From positions 1-64,000 of the forward strand of contig NZ_VLKR01000015.1 of the NCBI RefSeq assembly GCF_007830445.1: DNA of 64,000 nt, given 5' to 3'. A program made the position numbers and the translations under genes. The notes under the pieces are model-generated. The model searched no databases. It saw only the letters and a program-made list of their open reading frames with translations, and was not told the DNA's origin. Source of the DNA: Sphingobacterium siyangense (lineage in GTDB: Bacteria > Bacteroidota > Bacteroidia > Sphingobacteriales > Sphingobacteriaceae). Below, in pieces: positions 38,404-46,113 of the stretch (the first letter of the stretch is position 1; every line of letters starts with the position of its first letter).

Positions 38404-39125
38404 ACAGTATTATTATAGACGACGAACCTTTGGCACGAGAGGAAATGCAATCGCTGATACAGGAAGTATCGGCTCTTGAAATCGTCGGACAGTTTTCTAA
38501 TGCCGTTACCGCACTCGAATTTTTGAAAAACCACAAAATCGACCTTATTTTTCTCGACATCGAAATGCCAATGCTCAACGGTTTAGAATTTGCCAAATTA
38601 CTTCCCGAGCAAACGCTGCTTATTTTTACAACTGCTTATTCACAATATGCACTAAAAAGTTACGAGCTCGATGCCGTAGATTATTTGCTGAAACCCATTG
38701 AAAAAAACCGACTGAAAAAAGCCATTGACAAAGCCGTTGCGTATCAAAAATTACTTTCGGCAGAAACAGTAAAAACCACCATTGAAGCCAATACCGACCA
38801 TTTTTTATTTATAAAATCGGACAGAAGGTTTTACAAAATTAATTTCAATGAGATTAAATTCATTGAAGGATTAAAAGATTATGTGGTGCTTTACAGCGAA
38901 AGCCAAAAGCTGATTACCGCAATGAATTTAAAAACCATTCATCAAAAAATTCCCGCCGATATTTTTATGCGTGTAAGCAAATCGTATGTGGTGAATAAAA
39001 ATCACATCAATTCGTTTGACAACCACACCATTTATATTGACGAATTTGAAATTCCGATTGGCACGGTTTACAAAAACGAGTTTTTTCAAAAATATTCTGA
39101 TGGTTCGCTGAATGCGGAGGTGTAA
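38400..39125 (+). CDS. LytTR-family response regulator
   Basis: The 241-residue protein has a receiver domain (1-120) with IIIDDEP, the phosphoacceptor Asp53 in LIFLDIEMP, and LLKPI. A LytTR DNA-binding domain follows (about 140-238; FLFIKSDRRFYKINFNEI, MRVSKSYVVNKNHI). It should act on direct-repeat promoters, most likely those of the divergent cargo genes at 35.5-37.2 kb. All functional residues are intact. Confidence 0.92.
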   Translation: MNSIIIDDEPLAREEMQSLIQEVSALEIVGQFSNAVTALEFLKNHKIDLIFLDIEMPMLNGLEFAKLLPEQTLLIFTTAYSQYALKSYELDAVDYLLKPIEKNRLKKAIDKAVAYQKLLSAETVKTTIEANTDHFLFIKSDRRFYKINFNEIKFIEGLKDYVVLYSESQKLITAMNLKTIHQKIPADIFMRVSKSYVVNKNHINSFDNHTIYIDEFEIPIGTVYKNEFFQKYSDGSLNAEV

Positions 39126-39126
39126 G

Positions 39127-39173
39127 ATGAAGTTGTGTGTTTACATAATTAATCAATATGTAATCAACTTCAT
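39127..39173. terminator. Long hairpin between convergent genes
   Basis: ATGAAGTTG (39127-39135) and CAACTTCAT (39165-39173) pair perfectly, and the inner TTACAT/ATGTAA extends the stem. It lies between the LytTR gene and the convergent coupling-protein gene. There is no strong T run, so the efficiency is uncertain. Confidence 0.45.
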
Positions 39174-39211
39174 ACTTTGGTGGATAGTATAATTCTAAGC
39201 AATTGTTGATA

Positions 39212-41212
39212 TCATTCCTGTTGCACCAAATGCTGTAAGTTCGGGTCGTTCTTGATACGCTCGATTTCGGTTCCAATAATATGCAGAATATCGGATTTAA
39301 TCTGACGGTAGTTGCTTTCAATCTGTTCTTTCATTTTATCCTCGCCCTGCTCATTTACAAAAGATAAGATTTGCGGTATTTGCTGATAGGCTTTGCTTTC
39401 TGCTGCTACCTTTTCATTATCCACCACAATGTCAGCGTGAAATATTTTTTGCTCTATACGTTCATCAAAGTTATCCGATACAGAACCGACAAACATACCT
39501 TGTGTTAAAGTTGAAATTTTGGAAGCAGGTATAAGGCTGTCTAACTGTGTGGAAATAGAGGTAGATTTATCGTTTCGATTAATGGTCATACTTTGGCGTT
39601 TCTGTAATACTTTTCCGAAGCGTTCCGAAAGGCTCTTTGCTGTTTCGCCAACAACCTGACCACTGAAAATATTACCGACTGTATTTTGGATAACCTTGCT
39701 TTCTTTGTCGCCGTAATCACGGGTTAATTGCGAAAAGTCCTGAAAGCCTAAGCACACAGCCACCTTATTACTCCTTGCAGTTGCGATAAGGTTGTCCAAG
39801 CCCCGAAAATAAATTGTGGGCAACTCGTCAATAATGACCGAACTTTTTAACTGTCCTTTTTTATTAATCAATTTTACAATCCTTGAATTGTATAAACCCA
39901 ATGCAGCCGAATAAATGTTTTGGCGGTCGGGATTGTTACCCACACACAAAATCTTTGGCTCTTTCGGGTTGTTGATGTCCAATGAAAAATCGTCGCCTGT
40001 CATTACCCAGTACAGTTGCGGGCTAATCATCCTTGATAGTGGGATTTTGGCCGATGCGATTTGACCTTGTAACTGGTCTTGTGCGCCACCTTGCCAAGCA
40101 TCCATAAAGGGCGACAAATAATTTTCCAAATCAGGGTATGAGGTTAAAATTGTGAACACGTCCGAATACCTTTTATTCAATAATTCAATGGCGTGTGGGA
40201 ATGTACAATACTTGCCATTCTCATAGATTTTCAGATACCAGATAATGGCAGCAAGCAATATAATTGGGCTTTCCACGAAAAAATCCCCTTGCTTCTGTAT
40301 CCAGCTACGGTTAAGGTTCAACATTATGGTGTAGGCTGCTTCATACGCATCGGAAATGTCCGTCATAAAGTCCGGATTGAGCGGATTGCAACGGTGGCTT
40401 TTGCGTGGGTCGTCAAAGTTTATTACATAAAATTGGGGTTGTACTTTGTACTTATCCCTGTGCTTCAGCAAATGGTTGTAGGCAATGGTAGAAAGGTCGT
40501 CGAACTTGAAATCGTAGATGTACATTGAGAACCCTTTCTCAATCTGCTGTTTGATGTAGTTGTTTACGATGGCATACGATTTACCCGAACCCGGAGTTCC
40601 CAACACGATGGATGCCCTGAAAGGATTGACTACGTTAATCCAACCGTTGTTCCATTTACCTTTGTAGTAAAATTTGGTGGGCAGGTTGACGGAATATTCG
40701 TTTTCCATCAGTTTGGTTTCCTGTTGGAAACTCTCGTTTTCGTTGTTGAAAACATCGTCCATCAGGTTGGTACGGAGCAAACGGCTCATCCAAACCCCTG
40801 CAACCATTAAAGCGATATAGCCTAAGCCTGTGGTCAGGACATAAAGAAATGTAGCCGTGTTGAGTGGTAGCTTTAATAATGGAAAGTTCAGAAAGAACAG
40901 GACGAAACCGATGGCCAAAGCCACATATATTTTGCTCCAAGTAATTTTTTCATTCTTAACGCCTTTTGTTCCCAAACAGCTTAAAGCCAGCAATACCAAA
41001 GCGAAAACTTTGGTATATAAGGTATGTTCAAACAAGCCTGCCGTCCGGTTGAAATTCCCTAAAATCTTATTGATGATTTCCAATGTCCAGCCACGATGTA
41101 TAAAGAACCCGTAGCAAAACCAATACAAGTGCATCAATACTATAATGATGCTTACTGCCCGCATAAAAGCCATAATCTTTGCAAGCCCTCTGATGTCGTC
41201 TTCTCCCTGCAT
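39212..41212 (-). CDS. mobC: Type IV coupling protein (MobC/VirD4-like)
   Basis: This 666-residue membrane ATPase has 4 N-terminal helices (about 15-145), Walker A GTPGSGKS (205-212), Walker B SSVIIDELPT and the C-terminal all-alpha TraD/VirD4 region. It links the relaxase-bound DNA to the secretion channel during conjugation. It carries its own phased-GCC promoter. In CTnDOT mobC directly follows mobB. Here an HxlR/DoxX cassette has come between them. Confidence 0.9.
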   Translation of the reverse strand: MQGEDDIRGLAKIMAFMRAVSIIIVLMHLYWFCYGFFIHRGWTLEIINKILGNFNRTAGLFEHTLYTKVFALVLLALSCLGTKGVKNEKITWSKIYVALAIGFVLFFLNFPLLKLPLNTATFLYVLTTGLGYIALMVAGVWMSRLLRTNLMDDVFNNENESFQQETKLMENEYSVNLPTKFYYKGKWNNGWINVVNPFRASIVLGTPGSGKSYAIVNNYIKQQIEKGFSMYIYDFKFDDLSTIAYNHLLKHRDKYKVQPQFYVINFDDPRKSHRCNPLNPDFMTDISDAYEAAYTIMLNLNRSWIQKQGDFFVESPIILLAAIIWYLKIYENGKYCTFPHAIELLNKRYSDVFTILTSYPDLENYLSPFMDAWQGGAQDQLQGQIASAKIPLSRMISPQLYWVMTGDDFSLDINNPKEPKILCVGNNPDRQNIYSAALGLYNSRIVKLINKKGQLKSSVIIDELPTIYFRGLDNLIATARSNKVAVCLGFQDFSQLTRDYGDKESKVIQNTVGNIFSGQVVGETAKSLSERFGKVLQKRQSMTINRNDKSTSISTQLDSLIPASKISTLTQGMFVGSVSDNFDERIEQKIFHADIVVDNEKVAAESKAYQQIPQILSFVNEQGEDKMKEQIESNYRQIKSDILHIIGTEIERIKNDPNLQHLVQQE

Positions 41213-41238
41213 TTCTATAAATTTTTAATGTTCGGGCG

Positions 41239-41308
41239 TGAATTTATGGGCTGAGAAGTCCGACTATAAGAATGTGGCAGTCATTGGCGGTAAGTGGCGG
41301 TGTTTGGC
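41239..41308 (-). promoter_or_regulatory. Phased-GCC promoter of the coupling-protein gene
   Basis: On the minus strand the GCC triplets start at 41308, 41298, 41288 and 41278. The -7-like box TAAATTCA starts at 41246, 32 nt from the last GCC. The start codon follows 27 nt after the end of the box. It is the only copy of the element that reads leftward, matching the gene's direction. Confidence 0.65.
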
Positions 41309-41377
41309 TTGATGTTACTACTGAACGTAGCAATAAAGTGAGTTCAAAATATCATTGAGGCATCATTCACTTTACAT

Positions 41378-41737
41378 TTATTCGTGAGAAGTAATTTTTT
41401 TTTTGTGTTTCTGACCCCAATCGGCTAATGCAGCAACTACGTCTTTGAGGGTTTCCGCATATTCTGTGGGAACATACTCTACTACAACGGGTGTTTTGTC
41501 GGCTTGTACCACTCTTTTTGCAAGACCGTTCAATTCCAATTGCTTCAACTCATTGGAAAGCACCCTTGCCGAAATTCCTTTGATTATCCTTTGCAGTTCA
41601 TTAAATCGGTTATGCCCGCTTATTAGTGCTATCACTATCCTCAATTTCCATTTTCCGCCCAATACATACAGGGCGTCTTCAACTGCGTCTATATTTTTTG
41701 CACACTGCGTATCTGAATACATTATTTTTTGTTCCAT
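41378..41737 (-). CDS. HxlR-family transcription regulator
   Basis: This 119-residue winged-helix protein has the HxlR hallmarks ALYVLGGKWKLRIVIAL, RFNELQRIIKGISARVLSNE and LVKRVVQ/VEYVPTEYAETL-type wing and dimer segments. Cys13 in DTQCAKN is at the position used for redox or electrophile sensing in some relatives. It is divergent from the DoxX-like gene, with a tandem operator between them. It probably represses both genes until an oxidant or quinone-like signal appears. Confidence 0.85.
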   Translation of the reverse strand: MEQKIMYSDTQCAKNIDAVEDALYVLGGKWKLRIVIALISGHNRFNELQRIIKGISARVLSNELKQLELNGLAKRVVQADKTPVVVEYVPTEYAETLKDVVAALADWGQKHKKKITSHE

Positions 41738-41762
41738 AATTTCATTTGTAATAACCTTAATA

Positions 41763-41819
41763 TTACTACTAACCTTTAGTTTACTACTAATGTTTAGTTA
41801 GTAAATATACGTAAATTTG
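41763..41819 (+). promoter_or_regulatory. Tandem 18-bp operator and promoter of the DoxX-like gene
   Basis: TTACTACTAACCTTTAGT (41763-41780) is followed without a gap by TTACTACTAATGTTTAGT (41781-41798), 16 of 18 identical. A perfect -7 box TAAATTTG is at 41812-41819, 21 nt before the DoxX ATG. HxlR binding here would occlude the promoter of the DoxX gene and the HxlR gene's own 5' region. Confidence 0.65.
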
Positions 41820-41840
41820 TATTATCAAATCAGATAAAAA

Positions 41841-42203
41841 ATGAAGACAACAAAAACTATCTACTATGCTACGACTGGGCTTATATCTTTCGCTATGCTT
41901 TTTTCTACTTATGCTTATCTGACAAATCCCCAATTGAAATGGGCATTTGAGCATTTAGGTTTTCCCGATTATTTCAGGATAGAATTGGCCATCGCCAAAT
42001 TCCTTGCAGCAATTGCCATTTGGCTGCCTTTTCGCTTAGCGAAAGATGTGTCTTACATTGGTTTGGCAATCAGTTTTGTTTCAGCAATTATTGCCCATAT
42101 CGTGGTTGGCGATAATGCTTTCCATACCGTTGCACCCATTGTGGTATTGGCTATACTGGTAGTGTCATACCTGAGCTATCGTAAACTGTCTGACATCAAA
42201 TGA
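41841..42203 (+). CDS. DoxX-like small membrane protein
   Basis: This 120-residue protein has four membrane helices (for example TTGLISFAMLFSTYAYL, FLAAIAIWLPF, IGLAISFVSAIIAHIVV, APIVVLAILVVSYL). It fits the DoxX-like family found with HxlR or MarR regulators in Bacteroidota. Proposed roles involve membrane redox or quinone stress. The 3' end faces mobB head-on with a 31-nt gap. It is probably a cargo gene inserted into the mob region with its regulator. Confidence 0.75.
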   Translation: MKTTKTIYYATTGLISFAMLFSTYAYLTNPQLKWAFEHLGFPDYFRIELAIAKFLAAIAIWLPFRLAKDVSYIGLAISFVSAIIAHIVVGDNAFHTVAPIVVLAILVVSYLSYRKLSDIK

Positions 42204-42234
42204 TTTCCTTTCAAATGGTCAGCCCAATTGGCTA

Positions 42235-43521
42235 CTATCGACTTCTTTTGTGTTTTCGTTTCTTTTTCATCTTATTGGCAAAGTCCTGTTCCTCGTAATC
42301 TTCACCCTGGGCTTCGGGCAATAAGCCGCCCAATGCTTCAATCAAACCGTCTTCGTGTTTTTCGGTATGTAAGAAGTCAAATAAATGGTGTGGTTCTTCG
42401 GCAGGTAAATCGTCCGTATCTTTTGGTATTGATATTTTCGGTTGGAGTGTAAGAGGCTCTTTGATGTCGGGCTTAATGTTATTGTTCCAATAGTTATTAA
42501 AGGTATTGGCAGAAAGTTCCTTTGCCAATCGCGAGCCGTTCCACACCGTTTTGGAATTGTGGTCAATGAACGTCATACCGTAAATACGACCTGTATCGTT
42601 TCTGCGCACTACTACGTTAATACCCTGTTCTGCCAATTGCTTTTTAAAAGGCTGCTCATCGCTCGTGGTTTTCAGGGCAATGGTAATGGCAGCTTTTAGG
42701 GTCTGTTTGGTCGGGTGGTCTTTCAAAGCGGTGTTGCATTTCTCAAAATGCCGTTCCAAAGCCGGAAGCCCTGCGTTTTTTCCGAAAAGCGAAGCCTTGA
42801 ATGGGTGTCCGGCTCTTTCGCCTTTTTCATTTAAGGGAATGTACAGCAAACCCTGCTGGAGCTTCCCATGCAGTTCGCCCTCCACTTTTTCAGTGGTAAT
42901 ATTGAACAGGGCAAGCAAGGCATTATATTCTCCCAACGTCTGAAATTGATAATAGTTTGGCAGGTGGCGAACAACTGAAGCAATCTGGCTCTTTACATCG
43001 CCAGCCCGATAATCCACAGGTTTAAAAATCTTGTCGGTCTGGTTATGTTCTTTATCCGTTGCGGGTAACAATCCGTGCTTTCTTTCCAATTCACGGCATA
43101 GGTTCATAGACCGCATTTTCTCGAATTTATCCGAAATCTTTTTGCCCTGCTCGTCCACACAAACCGATACAATATGGATATGGCTTCGGTCAATATCCGT
43201 GTGTTTGAACACTACAAAAGGCTGTTCGCCGTAGCCCATTTCCTGCATATACTGCTGTGCCATTTCCCGAAACTTGTCATCGCTAACCTCGTCTTTCGGG
43301 TCGGGATTAAGCGAAATATGCAGTGTGTGTTTCTCTGTATTGAGGTTTGCCAACAGATATGTAGCAAAAGATTGAGCCAATTGTGCTACGGAATATTGAC
43401 CATTTGCGGTTTCAATAATCTTATTGACAAACAAAATCTTCCCGTTTTCATTCTCTACTTTCAGATTGTTGTACGCCAACGCACCGTATAAATTTGCACT
43501 TCTACCAATCTTCGCTATCAT
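42235..43521 (-). CDS. mobB: MobB relaxase
   Basis: This 428-residue relaxase/mobilization-nuclease protein has motif I-like GRSANLYGALAYNN (Tyr candidates at 12 and 17) and motif III HTDIDRSHIHIV (107-118), the histidine triad that holds the metal. It would nick oriT and stay covalently linked to the 5' end. The oriT-like hairpin lies upstream of mobA, which immediately precedes it (2 nt gap). The C-terminal ~100 residues are low-complexity and charged. Confidence 0.92.
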   Translation of the reverse strand: MIAKIGRSANLYGALAYNNLKVENENGKILFVNKIIETANGQYSVAQLAQSFATYLLANLNTEKHTLHISLNPDPKDEVSDDKFREMAQQYMQEMGYGEQPFVVFKHTDIDRSHIHIVSVCVDEQGKKISDKFEKMRSMNLCRELERKHGLLPATDKEHNQTDKIFKPVDYRAGDVKSQIASVVRHLPNYYQFQTLGEYNALLALFNITTEKVEGELHGKLQQGLLYIPLNEKGERAGHPFKASLFGKNAGLPALERHFEKCNTALKDHPTKQTLKAAITIALKTTSDEQPFKKQLAEQGINVVVRRNDTGRIYGMTFIDHNSKTVWNGSRLAKELSANTFNNYWNNNIKPDIKEPLTLQPKISIPKDTDDLPAEEPHHLFDFLHTEKHEDGLIEALGGLLPEAQGEDYEEQDFANKMKKKRKHKRSR

Positions 43522-43523
43522 TT

Positions 43524-43964
43524 CTACGGCTGTTTTTTCAGGTATTTTTTATCAAATTCCGCTGTTATCTCCACAATTTCTTTGAACAGTTCTACCATTT
43601 CAGCCGTCTGTTTTTCTAATTTGTACAGGTAAGCCGATGCCTTTTTCTCCGAAAAATTCTTGTACAACAGCTTTACAACCTGGTTATAATTTACCCCGAT
43701 AGAGCGGAATTGGCTGTGAAACGAAGTCAATCGCATATAAAAATCAACCGTTCCTTTGTCAATTTTTATGGATTTTATTGTCTTGTCAAAGATGCAGGAC
43801 GTAATAAAATGTGCCTTAACCTGCATACCCGATTGGTCAAACAGGGCAAGAAAGCGGGCGTGTTCTTCCTCGTTAAAGGAAATTGTGTACCGGATTTTCG
43901 CAGGGTCGTTTTTAAGAGGACGTCCGGTCTTTTTTAACTGCTTTTTGCTGTTATCATTCATCAC
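43524..43964 (-). CDS. mobA: MobA relaxosome accessory protein
   Basis: This 146-residue basic protein has an N-terminal ribbon-helix-helix-like segment (KIRYTISFNEEEHARFLALFD) and a coiled C-terminal half (SAYLYKLEKQTAEMVELFKE). It matches the MobA/BmgB-type accessory proteins that bind oriT and recruit the relaxase. It is transcribed leftward with mobB, 2 nt apart, from the oriT side. Confidence 0.85.
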   Translation of the reverse strand: MMNDNSKKQLKKTGRPLKNDPAKIRYTISFNEEEHARFLALFDQSGMQVKAHFITSCIFDKTIKSIKIDKGTVDFYMRLTSFHSQFRSIGVNYNQVVKLLYKNFSEKKASAYLYKLEKQTAEMVELFKEIVEITAEFDKKYLKKQP

Positions 43965-43984
43965 TAATCCATTTATAATTCATA

Positions 43985-44100
43985 CAAAAACGCCGACTTC
44001 GGAGGACGTTTTCTGCCCCCTGCAAGGGCAAGTTGTTTTGAGCATCGGAAATCTTTTCGAGATGCTCAAAACACAACTTGCCGTGTTCCGGTGAACACAA
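43985..44100 (-). other. Probable oriT: nested inverted repeats upstream of mobA
   Basis: A near-perfect long dyad pairs GCAAGTTGTTTTGAGCATC (44028-44046) with GATGCTCAAAACACAACTTGC (first base 44061, last 44081), with a 14-nt loop and a 2-nt bulge. Next to it, TGCCC and GGGCA flank CCTGCAA (44014-44030). The arrangement (dyad immediately upstream of the accessory and relaxase genes) is that of MOB-family origins. The nic site itself cannot be named from sequence alone. Confidence 0.6.
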
Positions 44101-44261
44101 AAATCCGCACTACGTGACGGATTAAATGTAACAGGGAAAAACGGCCCGATGCCGTCCTGTTTCGTGTCCATTTTGTCAAGATGCCTTTGCATAAATCCGT
44201 TAATTAAATTCATTACACAAAGTAATGACCTCTTCCAGAGAGTATTGCAAGGCAATACCCG

Positions 44262-44331
44262 GACAAACACTGCCTTTGAACGCCAAACACTGCCACACTT
44301 CAAGCAGCAGGCCAATCATTCGCTTTATTTG
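44262..44331 (+). promoter_or_regulatory. Phased-GCC promoter upstream of parA/traA
   Basis: Units start at 44262 (GAC), 44272, 44282 and 44292 (GCC). A -7-like box TTTATTTG starts at 44324, 32 nt after the last unit. The next rightward ATG (parA) is 305 nt further, so a long leader carrying the iterons would be transcribed. Confidence 0.55.
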
Positions 44332-44410
44332 CCTTATAGTTTTAGAGCAGGCAGGAAAAAATGTATTTAAACAGGGAATAAAGCAGGATTTGCGTACAGG
44401 TAGTGTGGAA

Positions 44411-44468
44411 TAAAAGCATAAGGTTTTAAAAGCATAAAACTATAAAAGCATAAAAGCGGTAAAGCATT
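44411..44468 (+). repeat. 16-bp-spaced TAAAAGCATA iterons upstream of parA
   Basis: TAAAAGCATA occurs at 44411-44420, 44427-44436 and 44443-44452, exactly 16 bp apart. It is followed by TAAAAGCGGT at 44451 and TAAAGCATT at 44460. Equal spacing and location upstream of a ParA gene suggest a parS-like centromere or replication/regulatory iterons. Confidence 0.6.
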
Positions 44469-44636
44469 TTGCCTTTTGTGAAGTTTACCATTTGCCCAAA
44501 AACATACCTGCCAAGACTGTAAGAAAAGCAAAAAAACATGCAGGCTTATTCCTGTAAAACAACGCAGGAATATTGGAACAAAGGAATATTCAAACCTGCT
44601 AAACAAATAAAGTATGTAACAATAAATTTTTAAATA

Positions 44637-45404
44637 ATGGAAACAACAAAGAAAACTTTAAAAATCAGCTTTTCCACCCAAAAAGGCGGTGTGGGAAAAT
44701 CTACGATGACCACCTTGCTGGCAAGTGTGCTGCACTACCGGTTAGGTTATAATGTCTTGGTAATGGATTGCGACTTTCCGCAACACAGCCTTACCAATAT
44801 GCGTGAACGGGATAAGAAGACCTTAATGCAGAATGAGTATCATAAAAAGGCTGCAATGAAGCAGTTCCAGACCATTAACAAAAAGGCATACCCGATTATC
44901 AAAAGCAAAGCCGAATATGCTTTGGAAAAAGCATCAGAGTATATCGGACAGTCGGCTATTGTCCCCGATGTTATTTTCTTTGACCTGCCTGGAACTGCCA
45001 ATACCAAAGGTGTACTGACCACCTTGAAAATGATGGATTTTATCTTTTCGCCCATAACCGCCGACCGCTTAGTGGTGGAAAGCACATTGGGCTTTACCAA
45101 AGCCTTTCTTGAACTTCCGAAAACCATTGAGGGTAATGATGAGCAAGAGTTATGGCTGTTCTGGAACCAGGTGGACGGCAGGGAAAAAACGGGATTATAT
45201 GAGGCTTATCAAAGTGTCATCAAACAACTCAACCTGCCCATAATGGAAACCAGGATAATGGACAGCAAGCGTTTCCGGAAGGAAACGGACGACACCGAAA
45301 CTTATGTGTTCAGGTCAAGTTTGCTGCCAGCCGAACCGCAATTGTTGAAAGCAACGAAAATGGATTTGTTTATGGAGGAATTTTTAAAAATCACTCATCT
45401 ATAA
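44637..45404 (+). CDS. traA: ParA-family ATPase (TraA)
   Basis: This 255-residue protein has the deviant Walker A motif QKGGVGKST (about 15-23), switch region VMDCDFPQHSLTNM and VIFFDLPGTANTKG. It belongs to the ParA/CobQ type at the head of Bacteroidota tra regions (TraA of CTnDOT). It may position or partition the excised circular form. No ParB homologue is recognisable, but the DUF3408 proteins that follow (12 nt gap) are small, basic and partly disordered, and could be the DNA-binding partners. Confidence 0.88.
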   Translation: METTKKTLKISFSTQKGGVGKSTMTTLLASVLHYRLGYNVLVMDCDFPQHSLTNMRERDKKTLMQNEYHKKAAMKQFQTINKKAYPIIKSKAEYALEKASEYIGQSAIVPDVIFFDLPGTANTKGVLTTLKMMDFIFSPITADRLVVESTLGFTKAFLELPKTIEGNDEQELWLFWNQVDGREKTGLYEAYQSVIKQLNLPIMETRIMDSKRFRKETDDTETYVFRSSLLPAEPQLLKATKMDLFMEEFLKITHL

Positions 45405-45415
45405 AAGCGATAACT

Positions 45416-45826
45416 ATGAGTACAGATAACAAGAACAACGATTTTAAAAAGCCTGATGTCGATGAGGATTATTTAATGAATATCATCAGTGGCGATGAGC
45501 CTGTTGTTCCAATCCAAAATAATCAGCAAGAGCCAGAGCCAAAGGAAATCAAGGCAAAGCCCAAAGAAAAAATCAGAAGTAGCACATCAAAGAAAGCGGA
45601 CTACGAGGAAACATTTCTGGTCAATCGGTTTCCGTCCGGTCGTAGTGGCAAGGTCGTTTACATTCGTCCGGAATACCACGAACGGTTGCTCCGCATCGTA
45701 CAATTGACAAGGGAGGAAAAAACAACCCTCTACTCGTACATTGATAACATCCTTGAACACCACTTCAGGGAGTTTGGCGATGATATTACAGATTATTTCA
45801 ACGAACGTTTTAAACCCATTTTATAA
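45416..45826 (+). CDS. traB: DUF3408 protein (TraB-like)
   Basis: The 136-residue protein has a charged, disordered N-terminal half (Asp/Lys/Glu/Gln-rich). It then has a DUF3408 module: FPSGRSGKVVYIRPEYHERLLRIV followed by TTLYSYIDNILEHHF. That pattern resembles ribbon-helix-helix DNA-binding proteins. It is translated right after parA, so it is a candidate ParB-like partner binding the upstream iterons. Confidence 0.75.
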   Translation: MSTDNKNNDFKKPDVDEDYLMNIISGDEPVVPIQNNQQEPEPKEIKAKPKEKIRSSTSKKADYEETFLVNRFPSGRSGKVVYIRPEYHERLLRIVQLTREEKTTLYSYIDNILEHHFREFGDDITDYFNERFKPIL

Positions 45827-45837
45827 AATATCCGATT

Positions 45838-46110
45838 ATGAAAAATGCAAAGCAAAAGCTGGAAAAAGCATTACGCACGGCTCAATACAAATCCAAATTT
45901 CTTACTCCGACAACATTTTTGGCACGGAACGGAAAAACAGTATATATCAGCAAAGAATTTCATCAGAAACTAAGCCAGCTCGTGTTTATGCTCGGTGGCG
46001 GAAAGCTCACGCTTGCGGATTATCTACACAATCTGCTACAACATCATTTTGATGATTTCGGGGCTGAAATGAGGGAAGTCTATAACAATTCAGAGAAGCT
46101 AAATTTTTAG
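45838..46110 (+). CDS. Second, shorter DUF3408 protein
   Basis: This 90-residue protein keeps only the DUF3408 module of its neighbour: FLARNGKTVYISKEFHQKLSQLV and LTLADYLHNLLQHHFDDFG. It begins 11 nt after the previous stop and ends 3 nt before the next ATG, so it is in the same operon. It is probably a paralogue of traB from tandem duplication. In the CTnDOT order it occupies the traC place. Confidence 0.7.
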   Translation: MKNAKQKLEKALRTAQYKSKFLTPTTFLARNGKTVYISKEFHQKLSQLVFMLGGGKLTLADYLHNLLQHHFDDFGAEMREVYNNSEKLNF

Positions 46111-46113
46111 GCT

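Larger units (their letters stand above)
44101..44636. other. Gene-free region between oriT and parA
   Basis: About 535 nt hold no gene. They contain a phased-GCC promoter copy (44262-44331), a set of 16-bp-spaced iterons (44411-44460), and a dyad near 44564-44600 (GCAGGAATATT with AATATTCAAACCTGC). The organisation looks like a control or centromere region and not decayed coding DNA. Confidence 0.6.

Noticed and set aside
44411..44468. CRISPR array
   Set aside because: Repeats are only 10 nt with 6-nt spacers, too short for CRISPR. No cas gene is in the window.
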